Origin: Sphingomonas soli NBRC 100801
GTDB lineage: Bacteria > Pseudomonadota > Alphaproteobacteria > Sphingomonadales > Sphingomonadaceae
Length of the DNA stretch: 64,000 bases
Assembly (NCBI RefSeq): GCF_001591025.1
Contig: NZ_BCTZ01000015.1
Location: forward strand, 1 to 64,000
Reading direction: 5' to 3'
Notes under the pieces: generated by a model
What the model saw: only the letters and a program-made list of their open reading frames with translations
Told to the model about the DNA's origin: nothing
Databases searched by the model: none
In this document: positions 8,749-16,453 of the stretch, one piece after another
Numbering within the stretch: the first letter of the stretch is position 1
Layout: each line of letters begins with the position of its first letter
Translations under genes and position numbers: made by a program

Positions 8749-10103
8749 CACTTCCTGTCCTTTTTCCGCGCGGTCATCGTCTCGCGAAAGCGGTGCGCCC
8801 AACCCGGCTTCACTTGCTGCGTGGCGCGCGTAATACCCAGCGCGCTCGCTTCGACGTCCCTGGTCACGACCGATCCGGCAGCGATGATCGCGCCATCGCC
8901 GATCTTCACGGGCGCCACCAGAGCGCTGTTCGATCCGATGAAAGCGCCATGGCCGATCTCGGTGCCATATTTGAAGAAGCCGTCATAGTTGCAGGTGATC
9001 GTGCCCGCGCCGATATTGGCCCCCGCCCCCACCTTGGCATCGCCCAGATATGTCAGGTGATTGGCCTTGGCGCCGGGACCCAGCACAGCCTTCTTCATCT
9101 CGACGAAATTGCCGACCTTCGATCCCTGCTCCAACACCGCGCCGGTGCGCAGACGGGCATAGGGTCCGACCTTCGCGCCGCGCATCACGGTTGCGCCTTC
9201 GATATGGCTGAAGGCGTAGATCTGCACCTGATCCTGAATTTCGACACCGGGGCCGAAAAAGACGTTCGGCTCGATCAGTACGTCGCGGCCGATCTTCGTG
9301 TCATAAGCGAACCACACCGTCTCCGGCGCGATCAGCGTCGCACCCTCGGCCATCGCCTGCGCACGGCGCGCCCGCTGCCAGACCTGTTCGGCAGCCGCCA
9401 GCTCTGCCCGGCTGTTGATGCCCAGCACTTCGGCCTCGGGAGCCTCGATCACGACCGAGCGCTCCATGTCCTTCAACGCCAGCATGACGATGTCGGGAAG
9501 GTAGTATTCGCCCGCAGCATTCTCGTTGCCGACCCGCTCCAGCAACGGCCAAAGATCGCGCGCGCGGACCGCCATTACACCCGAATTGCACAGACGCTCG
9601 GCGCGCTGGGCCGGGGTCGCGTCCTTATATTCGATCATCGCCAGGATTCGCGTGTCGCTGTCGGCGACGATCCTGCCATAAGTGGCGGGGTCCTGAGGTC
9701 GGAAGCCGAGCACCACGATCCTGGGCTGGTCCGGCTGGTCCAGCCGCTCTACCATCCGATTGACCGTTTCCGTCCGCAGGAACGGCACGTCCCCGAAGCA
9801 GATTATGACGACGCCGTCGAATCCGGAAAGCGCCGCCTTGGCCTGCAGCGCGGCATGCGCGGTGCCAAGCTGTTGCTCCTGAACCACCGTGCGCACGCCG
9901 AGAGGGGCGACGGCAGCCTCCACCTGCTCGCGCAGGGAACCCACCACCACGACGCGCTCGCTCGCGCCGGCAGCATCGAAGCTCCGGATCAGATGCAGCA
10001 GCATCGGCAGCCCCGCGATCGGATGGAGCACTTTGTGGGTATCGGATTTCATTCGCGTGCCCTTGCCGGCAGCAAGGATGAGTGCGGCAATAGCTTGCGT
10101 CAT
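8748..10103 (-). CDS. glmU: Bifunctional N-acetylglucosamine-1-phosphate uridyltransferase / glucosamine-1-phosphate acetyltransferase
   Basis: This 451-residue protein is normal GlmU length. The N-terminal pyrophosphorylase domain has LAAGKGTRMKSDTHKVLHPI (about 10-29). The C-terminal left-handed beta-helix acetyltransferase has repeated hexapeptides (GAKVGPYARLRTGAVL, GAKANHLTYLGDAKVGAGAN, GAGTITCNYDG). It makes UDP-GlcNAc from glucosamine-1-phosphate in the cytoplasm. It is the first gene of the unit that ends with glmS, so the first and last enzymes of the pathway are co-transcribed. The phosphoglucosamine mutase gene (glmM) is not in the window. Confidence 0.97.
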   Translation of the reverse strand: MTQAIAALILAAGKGTRMKSDTHKVLHPIAGLPMLLHLIRSFDAAGASERVVVVGSLREQVEAAVAPLGVRTVVQEQQLGTAHAALQAKAALSGFDGVVIICFGDVPFLRTETVNRMVERLDQPDQPRIVVLGFRPQDPATYGRIVADSDTRILAMIEYKDATPAQRAERLCNSGVMAVRARDLWPLLERVGNENAAGEYYLPDIVMLALKDMERSVVIEAPEAEVLGINSRAELAAAEQVWQRARRAQAMAEGATLIAPETVWFAYDTKIGRDVLIEPNVFFGPGVEIQDQVQIYAFSHIEGATVMRGAKVGPYARLRTGAVLEQGSKVGNFVEMKKAVLGPGAKANHLTYLGDAKVGAGANIGAGTITCNYDGFFKYGTEIGHGAFIGSNSALVAPVKIGDGAIIAAGSVVTRDVEASALGITRATQQVKPGWAHRFRETMTARKKDRK

Positions 10104-10171
10104 GGTGGCCCCTCTCGGGCGGCGGTTACGCTGATAATCTTGCCAATTCCATAGCGATGCCGGGGCGAAAG

Positions 10172-10203
10172 AAAATATCCCCGCGCTCGATTAGAGCAGG
10201 GGC
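10172..10203 (-). terminator. Terminator after the HPr-rel-A cluster
   Basis: Read on the minus strand, CCCCTGCTC (10203-10195), a TAATC loop and GAGCGCGGGG form an imperfect stem followed by ATATTTTC. It lies just downstream of the nucleotidyltransferase gene and upstream of glmU. It would separate the four-gene cluster from the glmU-glmS unit. Confidence 0.5.
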
Positions 10204-10230
10204 GCGACGACTTGCTCCCGGTCCGCTTCG

Positions 10231-11229
10231 TCATCCCGGAGAATGCGCTTTGCGCCATTTGGTCCAGAGATGCCGAACCAGCATCGCGGGCGGCATCCGC
10301 AGCCAGTGCGAGCGGATATAGAAGGCAAGCCGGGTGAGCTTGCGCGTCGGGCGTCCCCAGCCATCGCGCGCGGTGAGGCGTCGGAGGTACAGGCGGTCGC
10401 CCCACCCTCCCGCGCTGCCCGCCAGGGGCTCCGGGCCATAGAGCGCCTGGACCAGACGGATCGCGCGGGTCATCTCGCCGGCCAGGCCATGATGCTCCGC
10501 CCGGGCCTCCAGCCCTTCGGTGCCGAACTGCTCGACCAGGCACCTGACGTCCCACAGGTTGCGCATCCCGCCGGCAAGATCGCCATCGGCGAACAGATGC
10601 GCCGCGGCGTGGCAGAGCATGTCGTTCGGGCTGGGATGCCGCAGTCCGTTGGCAAGCGGCCAGGCAGCGTCCAGGATCGCCCGGGGATCGGGCGTGATCC
10701 GCGCGGTAAGCGGCAAGATCGTATGATGCACGTCGATCATGCGATCGCGCTCGCGGTGAATCAGCGGAGGCAGCTCATGCATCCAGCGCCGGTAATATTG
10801 ATCGTCATAGGGATCGGGCTTCACCCATTCCCACCCTGCGGCGAGCAAGCGCGTCTCCGCCTCTTCGATCAGGTCGCGCGCGACGAGAATGTCCAGATCG
10901 CCAATGGAACGGCCCCGGCCCGCCTCCAGCCCCGCTGCGGCGAATGCGGTCCCCTTGAGCAGCACGAATGGGATATCGCCCAGCGCTCTCCGCGCCATTT
11001 CGGCTTCCCACAGCGCCGCAGTCCGGCCCTGTTCGGCGGAAGCGATAGCATCGCGGACGACCCGTCGGGCATCCTCCGGCATCGGCAGGCCCTGGATGCG
11101 CATGGCGAGCGTGCCGATCATTTGTTCGGCGCGGGCGACGGCGAACAAGGCGGTCCATTCGCCTGGACCGAGCTTCCCCGCGGATGCGGGATCGCGCAGT
11201 GTGCGCGCGAGCAACCAGGCCGGGTTCAT
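10231..11229 (-). CDS. NTP_transf_5-type nucleotidyltransferase of HPr-rel-A cluster
   Basis: This 332-residue protein has the nucleotidyltransferase signature GRSIGDLDILV (about 106-116), with the paired metal-binding Asp residues, preceded by PFVLLKGTAF. This fits the uncharacterised NTP_transf_5 family, typical of genes beside peptide-modifying clusters, including lasso peptide clusters. Its start overlaps the kinase stop by 4 bases (ATGA-type), so it belongs to the same operon. Substrate unknown. It may nucleotidylate a peptide, sugar or phosphoryl group made by the upstream kinase; this is inference. Confidence 0.8.
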   Translation of the reverse strand: MNPAWLLARTLRDPASAGKLGPGEWTALFAVARAEQMIGTLAMRIQGLPMPEDARRVVRDAIASAEQGRTAALWEAEMARRALGDIPFVLLKGTAFAAAGLEAGRGRSIGDLDILVARDLIEEAETRLLAAGWEWVKPDPYDDQYYRRWMHELPPLIHRERDRMIDVHHTILPLTARITPDPRAILDAAWPLANGLRHPSPNDMLCHAAAHLFADGDLAGGMRNLWDVRCLVEQFGTEGLEARAEHHGLAGEMTRAIRLVQALYGPEPLAGSAGGWGDRLYLRRLTARDGWGRPTRKLTRLAFYIRSHWLRMPPAMLVRHLWTKWRKAHSPG

Positions 11230-12071
11230 GCGAGACGCTCCACCATCTCGATGCCGGTCGCAGTATCCGGATAGTCGATCGCGATCGCCGGCGCCCGCGC
11301 CACCAGATCGGTGAGCGCCTCGAAGCCGCGCTCCGCAAGCGTGACATAGTTGGTCGATGCCTGGGTGAGACGGACAAAGGCTTCGCTGGGCGGCACCGGC
11401 CGCTCGGCGGGATCGAAACCGAAGCGCGGGAACAGGATCAGCGCGGGGGCAGCCGGCTCGGCCATCGCCGCGATCGCCGGGGCATCGGGTACGACGTGGC
11501 GCAACGTGCCCTTGGGCGTGCCGGTGAGGCGCGGGCCGAAACGGGCGTGGGGCAAAAGCGCCTCGACCACCGGGATGGCTTCGTTCTTGAGGCTGATCAG
11601 GCGCGGAAAGGCATGCGCCATGCCGGTGGCCGGATCGATGAGGATGAACTCATCGCCCATGAACCGCCAGCCGCGCGCCATCAGCAACGCAGCCAGTGTC
11701 GACTTCCCCGCGCCCGAAATGCCGGTCATCAGCACTGCGCGCCCGTCGCGCTCGACGCCGGAGGCATGGAGCAGCAGATAGCCGCGCTGGCCGAGCGCCA
11801 TCTGGAGGTTCATCCCCATTTCGGCGGCCAGCAGGGCCTGGGCGAGTGGAAGGGGGGCTGCGTCGGGAATGACGAAATCGCCGCCGATATGAACCGAGGG
11901 ACGGAGATAGCGGCGCCACGGCCGCGCAGCGAAGAGGTGAACGTTGAAGTCCGGGATCACCGGCCTTGGGTAATCGCGGTAGAGATCATCCAGCGCGTCT
12001 ATCGGCGCGCGCCAAGCGCTGCCGATACGGAAGCCGACCGGCCCGATGCGGAGGCTGGTGACGTGCTTCAC
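11226..12071 (-). CDS. HprK-related kinase A
   Basis: This 281-residue protein carries the Walker A loop GISGAGKST (117-125), preceded by YLLLHASGVERDGRAVLMT and followed by MGDEFILID (about 138-146). That order is seen in HPr kinase/phosphorylase-like proteins. It lacks the N-terminal domain of true HprK, and no HPr or PTS gene is visible in the window. The HprK-related A family (as I recall, TIGR04352) is defined by this kind of context. It overlaps both neighbours by 4 bases. It probably phosphorylates a peptide or small protein; candidates are in the same operon. Confidence 0.85.
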   Translation of the reverse strand: MKHVTSLRIGPVGFRIGSAWRAPIDALDDLYRDYPRPVIPDFNVHLFAARPWRRYLRPSVHIGGDFVIPDAAPLPLAQALLAAEMGMNLQMALGQRGYLLLHASGVERDGRAVLMTGISGAGKSTLAALLMARGWRFMGDEFILIDPATGMAHAFPRLISLKNEAIPVVEALLPHARFGPRLTGTPKGTLRHVVPDAPAIAAMAEPAAPALILFPRFGFDPAERPVPPSEAFVRLTQASTNYVTLAERGFEALTDLVARAPAIAIDYPDTATGIEMVERLA

Positions 12072-12352
12072 AGACGCTCGACCAGACCGGCGGCCGCAAG
12101 CTCATCGAGCCGGACGGCGAGCGCCAACGCATCGGCATCCAGCAGGTCATATTGCGCCGCGAGCTTCGCCAGCAGGGCATCGGCGCTGAGCGGCTCGGCC
12201 AATGCCTCCAATATCTCCGGGACGGGTGCATCGACGATGTGCGTGATCCCCGACGCGCGATGATAGATCAGGGTGAGCGCGTCGGTGGGCACGATGCGGA
12301 GGGTCGCCAGCGATGCGGCGCGATATCTGGCCATAAGCGGCTGAGCCTGCAC
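12068..12352 (-). CDS. PqqD-like peptide chaperone of HPr-rel-A cluster
   Basis: This 94-residue protein resembles the PqqD/RRE winged fold: a strand-rich N-terminus (TLIYHRASGITHIVDAPVPE), then helices with LLAKLAAQYDL and LDELAAAGLVERL at the end. PqqD-like domains bind leader peptides of ribosomally made, modified peptides. I chose the GTG at 12352, which has GAGG six bases upstream; an ATG at 12334 lacks a binding site. It starts 6 bases after the upstream gene's stop and overlaps the kinase gene by 4 bases. I recall it as the HPr-rel-A PqqD-family chaperone. Confidence 0.8.
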   Translation of the reverse strand: MQAQPLMARYRAASLATLRIVPTDALTLIYHRASGITHIVDAPVPEILEALAEPLSADALLAKLAAQYDLLDADALALAVRLDELAAAGLVERL

Positions 12353-12358
12353 GCAGCC

Positions 12359-12745
12359 TCAGCCGCGCGGCATTTGCAGCGATGCGAAGCAGGTGAAGCC
12401 GCTCGTCCCCGATTGAAGGCGGCGGATATAATTGGTGTAGGCCCGGCTGCGTTCGTAATCGACGCCCGGAAGCGTGCCGCCGTTCAGCGCGCGCTTCACA
12501 TCCTCGGCCTTGTAGGTGCCGCCTGCCGGGAAGGCACCCGGCGTTCCCGACGGAACGATGCTGCCATCAGGCGCAATGAAGCTGCCCGCTCGGCCCGGAT
12601 CGGGCACCGGAATCTCGCATTGGAGCACCGAGGCGCTGGTCTGGGCGAGTGCCGGCCGGATCGATACGATCGCGGATACGCTGGCGGCTCCGAGCATCAA
12701 TGCGCGGCGGCTGGCCTTGGGCCCGGATGCGTTGTCGTCGCTCAT
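12359..12745 (-). CDS. Tat-signal small protein at head of HPr-rel-A cluster
   Basis: This 128-residue protein has a twin-arginine start (Ser-Arg-Arg at 12-14), a hydrophobic stretch ALMLGAASVSAIVSI, and a likely cleavage after PALA near residue 34. The mature part is about 94 residues with only two cysteines (43 and 119), which could form a disulfide, and a Gly/Pro-rich middle. No known domain is recognised. It is the first gene of the cluster, six bases ahead of the PqqD-like gene, so it is the natural candidate for the molecule that the system modifies or exports. That role is inference. Confidence 0.75.
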   Translation of the reverse strand: MSDDNASGPKASRRALMLGAASVSAIVSIRPALAQTSASVLQCEIPVPDPGRAGSFIAPDGSIVPSGTPGAFPAGGTYKAEDVKRALNGGTLPGVDYERSRAYTNYIRRLQSGTSGFTCFASLQMPRG

Positions 12746-12817
12746 AGCCCTCTTGTCTTGCGCCCGCCGCCCTTTCGCAATCGTAAATTGTGGAAGATCA
12801 CGCTAGGGAGCCGGGCG

Positions 12818-14011
12818 ATGCAGCGGATCGCCAACCCCCATATACTGGCCGCACTCGCGATCGCCGTGGCGACCGCGATCGCGGCAGGTCTGCTGGGCGG
12901 CCAGCCGCAGATCGTGCTGATCGTATTGATCGGCGCGGTTGCCGCAGCTTTGCTTGCGGCGCGCAAACCCGAACCCCTGGTGCTTTCCCCCACCCCCGCC
13001 CCGGATACGACGCCGACAGTCGCGGCGGTGCTCGAAGGGATCAGCGAACCCGTGCTGCTGATCGAGCGCAACCGCGTCTCCGCCGCCAACGAAGCGGCCC
13101 GCACGCTGCTGGGCGCGCATATTCTGGATGAAGATGTCCGCGTCGCGATCCGGCATCCGGCGGCGGCGCAGCGGCTGATGGCCGATGACGAGAAGGAGGC
13201 CGGGCCAATCCACCTTGTGGGACTGGGCACGCGCGACCAGCGCTGGGAGATGCACGTCCATCCGCTGGACGGGGACCAGCGCCTCGTTCACCTGATAGAC
13301 CGCACCGGCAGCCACGCCGCAGAGAAGATGCGCGTCGATTTCGTCGCCAATGCCAGCCACGAACTGCGCACCCCGCTGGCTTCGCTGCTGGGCTTCATCG
13401 AAACGCTGCGCGATGGGGCGGGCGAGGATGCCGAAACGCGCGAACGCTTCCTGAAGATCATGCATGGGGAAGCGCAGCGGATGCAGCGGCTGATCGATGA
13501 TCTGATCTCGCTGAGCAGGATCGAGGCGGAGAAATTCCGCGCGCCCAATGAGGCTGTCGATCTGGGCGCACTGGTGCGCGAGGTATGCGGCGTGCTGGGC
13601 GAGGAGGGCGGCGAGCGCGCTCGCGACCTGCGCGTCGAGATCGCTCCCACCACCCCCGTCCGCGGCGATCGCGCGCAGCTTTCGCAGCTGCTCCATAATG
13701 TGATCGGCAACGCGCTGAAATATGGCCGCAGCGGCACGCCCGTGGCGGTTACGCTGGCGCCCGAGGGCGAAATGACGCGGCTGAGCGTCGCCGATAAGGG
13801 CGACGGCATTGCTCCCCAGCACCTCCCCAGGCTGACCGAGCGCTTCTACCGCGTGGATGCCGGCCGGAGCCATGCGGTGGGTGGCACCGGGCTCGGATTG
13901 TCGATCGTCCGCCACATTGTCGAGCGGCATCGCGGGCGGCTCGACATTGCCAGCGTGGTCGGCACGGGCACCACGGTCACCATCCTGCTGCCGGCCCGCA
14001 AACTGTCATAA
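12818..14011 (+). CDS. phoR: Phosphate regulon sensor histidine kinase
   Basis: This protein has 397 residues from the ATG at 12818, with TAGGGAG eight bases upstream. Two close hydrophobic segments at the N-terminus (about 10-50) anchor it. A PAS-like region follows (about 70-170), then HisKA with the phospho-acceptor in ASHELRTPLASLLGF (about 186-200). The ATPase part shows N, G1 and G2 boxes (NVIGNALKYG, DKGDGIAPQHL, GGTGLGLSIV). It senses phosphate status through PstSCAB-PhoU and phosphorylates PhoB, encoded at the other end of the same cluster. Its last codons overlap the Pho box of pstS. Confidence 0.95.
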   Translation: MQRIANPHILAALAIAVATAIAAGLLGGQPQIVLIVLIGAVAAALLAARKPEPLVLSPTPAPDTTPTVAAVLEGISEPVLLIERNRVSAANEAARTLLGAHILDEDVRVAIRHPAAAQRLMADDEKEAGPIHLVGLGTRDQRWEMHVHPLDGDQRLVHLIDRTGSHAAEKMRVDFVANASHELRTPLASLLGFIETLRDGAGEDAETRERFLKIMHGEAQRMQRLIDDLISLSRIEAEKFRAPNEAVDLGALVREVCGVLGEEGGERARDLRVEIAPTTPVRGDRAQLSQLLHNVIGNALKYGRSGTPVAVTLAPEGEMTRLSVADKGDGIAPQHLPRLTERFYRVDAGRSHAVGGTGLGLSIVRHIVERHRGRLDIASVVGTGTTVTILLPARKLS

Positions 14012-14020
14012 AGCTGTAAC
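14003..14020 (+). promoter_or_regulatory. Pho box (PhoB binding site) before pstS
   Basis: CTGTCAT (14003-14009), an AAAG spacer and CTGTAAC (14014-14020) give two 7-base direct repeats 11 bases apart, matching the E. coli Pho box closely (CTGTCATAWAWCTGTCAY). It overlaps the phoR stop codon and ends 22 bases before the pstS start. A PhoB-dependent promoter here would raise pstSCAB-phoU-phoB during phosphate limitation without raising phoR. Confidence 0.85.
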
Positions 14021-14042
14021 GCGGGGGTAAGAGAGGGTCCGC

Positions 14043-15077
14043 GTGAAGCGGGCCGATTCTCTTATCCTTCTGTTGGGCGCGCTGGCGCTCGGCGCGTGCG
14101 ACGGCAACAGCGCGCGCGAGATTCGCGTGGTCGGATCGTCGACCGTCTATCCCTTCACCACCGCCGTTGCCGAAGCCTTCGTCAATCAGGGCGGTGACCG
14201 GCGTGCGCCGGTGATCGAATCGATCGGCACCGGCGCCGGCCTCAAGCGCTTCTGCGAGGGCGTGGGCTGGGAGTTTCCCGACATCGCCAACGCATCGCGC
14301 CGGATGAAGAAGTCCGAATTCGCGCTGTGCGAGAAGAACGGCGTCGGCGAGATCATGGAGATCCAGATCGGCGTGGACGGCGTCGCGCTTGCCGAAAGCA
14401 ATCGCGGCCCCGGGCTGAAGCTCTCGAAGCGCGACGTCTATCTCGCGCTGGCCGCCAATCCGCTGGGCAGGCCCAATGCGGCGCGCACCTGGCGCGACGT
14501 GAACCCCGCTTTGCCCGCTATCCCCATCCAGGTGATGGGTCCGCCCGCGACCAGCGGTACGCGGGACGCGCTGGTCGAGCTGGTGATCGAGCCGGGATGC
14601 GAGGAAGCAGACCCGCAGGCCAAGGCGCTCAAGGCCGCCAAGGACAGCGCCCCCTATGACCTGCGCTGCAAGCGCATCCGCGACGATGGGGCCTATATCG
14701 ACAAGGGCGAGAACGATAACCTGATCGTGCAGGGCCTCGCCGCCAACCCCAATGCCGTCGGCGTGTTCGGCTATTCCTATCTCGAGGAAAACCACGACCG
14801 GCTGGTCGGCGTGCCGATCGATGGCGTGACCCCCAGCTATGCCGCGATTGCGGACAAGAGCTATCCGGGCGCGCGACCGCTGTTCCTCTACGTCAAGAAG
14901 CGCCATCTGCGCGCCGTGCCCGGCCTTGCCGATTTCCTGAAGCTCTACACCGCGATGTGGAATCCCAAGGGCAAGCTGGCGCAGCGCGGGCTGATCGCCG
15001 CGCCCGACGATGTGCGCGCCGCTGCGGTGCGTGAGGTCGAGCTGCGCACGCCGATGACGGCAGAGGGGCTGCACTGA
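14043..15077 (+). CDS. pstS: Phosphate ABC transporter substrate-binding lipoprotein
   Basis: This 344-residue protein has a GTG start at 14043 with GAGAGG upstream. The N-terminus contains the lipobox LALGAC, so it is probably a lipoprotein rather than a free periplasmic protein. The phosphate-binding region IRVVGSSTVYPF (about 25-36) and TSGTRDALVEL (about 174) are conserved PstS motifs. It captures phosphate for PstCAB. Its stop overlaps the pstC start by one base (TGATG), so translation is coupled. Confidence 0.93.
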   Translation: MKRADSLILLLGALALGACDGNSAREIRVVGSSTVYPFTTAVAEAFVNQGGDRRAPVIESIGTGAGLKRFCEGVGWEFPDIANASRRMKKSEFALCEKNGVGEIMEIQIGVDGVALAESNRGPGLKLSKRDVYLALAANPLGRPNAARTWRDVNPALPAIPIQVMGPPATSGTRDALVELVIEPGCEEADPQAKALKAAKDSAPYDLRCKRIRDDGAYIDKGENDNLIVQGLAANPNAVGVFGYSYLEENHDRLVGVPIDGVTPSYAAIADKSYPGARPLFLYVKKRHLRAVPGLADFLKLYTAMWNPKGKLAQRGLIAAPDDVRAAAVREVELRTPMTAEGLH

Positions 15078-16453
15078 TGAGCGCGCTCGCGCTCATCTTC
15101 GTCGTCGCAGGGCTCGGCCTGATCGGCTGGCTCACCGCACGCGCCCGCGCCGCCAGCTTCGAGCTGGGCGGGGCAAAACGGCTGCACTCGCTCCCCGGAC
15201 AGCATGGCTGGTACGTCGCGATCTGGACCGTGCTTCCAGCATTGCTGTTCATCGCAGTGTGGAGCGGCATGACGCCCCGGCTGGTGCAGGACGCCGTGCT
15301 CCAGCATCCCGCCGCCGCGCAGCTTCCCGCCTTTGACTTCGAGCGCGACGCCCTGCTTGCCGAGGCCAAGCGCGTAGCCCGGGATCGCAGCGCGACAGCG
15401 TTCGATCCGGTGGCCGAGCAGCTTGTCGCCCCCACCCGCGCGGCGATATCCTATTATGGCTGGATCGGCGCGGGCGTGAGCGTGCTGCTCGCCTTTGCCT
15501 GCGGCGCGCTGGCGTTCACGCGGATCAAGGCAAGGTTCAAGGCGCGCACGCGGGTGGAGCGCGGCGTGATGTCGCTCCTCCTGCTTGCATCGCTGATCGC
15601 GATCCTCACCACGCTCGGCATCTTCCTTTCGCTATTGTGGGAATCGCTGCGCTTCTTCGGGCAGGTGCCGATCACCGATTTCCTGCTGGGCACGCATTGG
15701 AGCCCGCAGGTCATCGACGCGAACGATCCGGGCAAGTCGCTGGGTGCTGTGCCGCTATTCTGGGGCACATTCTTCATCGGCGCGGTGATCGCGATGATCG
15801 TCGCGATTCCGTTCGGGCTGATGAGCGCGATATACCTGACCCAATATGCAGCGCCCGGCGTGCGCCGCTGGATGAAGCCGATCCTTGAGATCCTCGCGGG
15901 CGTGCCGACCGTGGTTTATGGCTATTTCGCAGCGCTGACCGTCGCGCCTGCGGTGCGCGACCTCGCGGTGATGCTCGGCATGCCCTTCGCCAGTTCCGAA
16001 AGCGCGCTCGCCGCCGGCCTCGTAATGGGCGTGATGATCATCCCGTTCGTATCTTCGATAGCCGACGATTCGATCGCCGCCGTGCCCACCGCGATGCGCG
16101 ACGGATCGCTGGCGATGGGCGCGACCCGGAGCGAGACGATCCGCAAGGTGCTGATCCCCGCAGCCTTGCCCGGCGTGGTCGCGGGCATATTGCTGGCCGT
16201 CAGCCGCGCGATCGGCGAGACGATGATCGTCGTCATGGCCGCATCGGGTGCCGCCAACATCACGCTCAACCCGCTGGAGAGCGCCACTACCGTCACCAAG
16301 CAGATCGTCGATCTGCTGACCGGCGATGCGGAGTTTGACAGCCCCAAGACGCTCGCCGCCTTTGCGCTGGGGTTGACGCTGTTCGTCATCACCCTGATCC
16401 TCAACATCGTCGCGCTGCGCGTCGTCAAAAAATATCGGGAGGCGTATGAATAG
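15077..16453 (+). CDS. pstC: Phosphate ABC transporter permease PstC
   Basis: This 458-residue protein is longer than E. coli PstC (about 320). The extra N-terminal part holds additional membrane segments and a loop, as in the alphaproteobacterial PstC_N form. The permease core contains the EAA-type loop GSLAMGATRSETIRKVLIPAALPG (about 345-370), which contacts PstB. It overlaps pstA by 8 bases. It forms the inner-membrane channel with PstA. Confidence 0.94.
   Translation: MSALALIFVVAGLGLIGWLTARARAASFELGGAKRLHSLPGQHGWYVAIWTVLPALLFIAVWSGMTPRLVQDAVLQHPAAAQLPAFDFERDALLAEAKRVARDRSATAFDPVAEQLVAPTRAAISYYGWIGAGVSVLLAFACGALAFTRIKARFKARTRVERGVMSLLLLASLIAILTTLGIFLSLLWESLRFFGQVPITDFLLGTHWSPQVIDANDPGKSLGAVPLFWGTFFIGAVIAMIVAIPFGLMSAIYLTQYAAPGVRRWMKPILEILAGVPTVVYGYFAALTVAPAVRDLAVMLGMPFASSESALAAGLVMGVMIIPFVSSIADDSIAAVPTAMRDGSLAMGATRSETIRKVLIPAALPGVVAGILLAVSRAIGETMIVVMAASGAANITLNPLESATTVTKQIVDLLTGDAEFDSPKTLAAFALGLTLFVITLILNIVALRVVKKYREAYE

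Noticed and set aside
10231..12745. Complete lasso peptide cluster
   Set aside because: No asparagine-synthetase-like cyclase, no transglutaminase-type protease and no typical precursor with a Gly1 core were found.
14043..14420. Short minus-strand frames opposite pstS
   Set aside because: Antisense shadows; pstS is coupled to pstC and has a lipobox.
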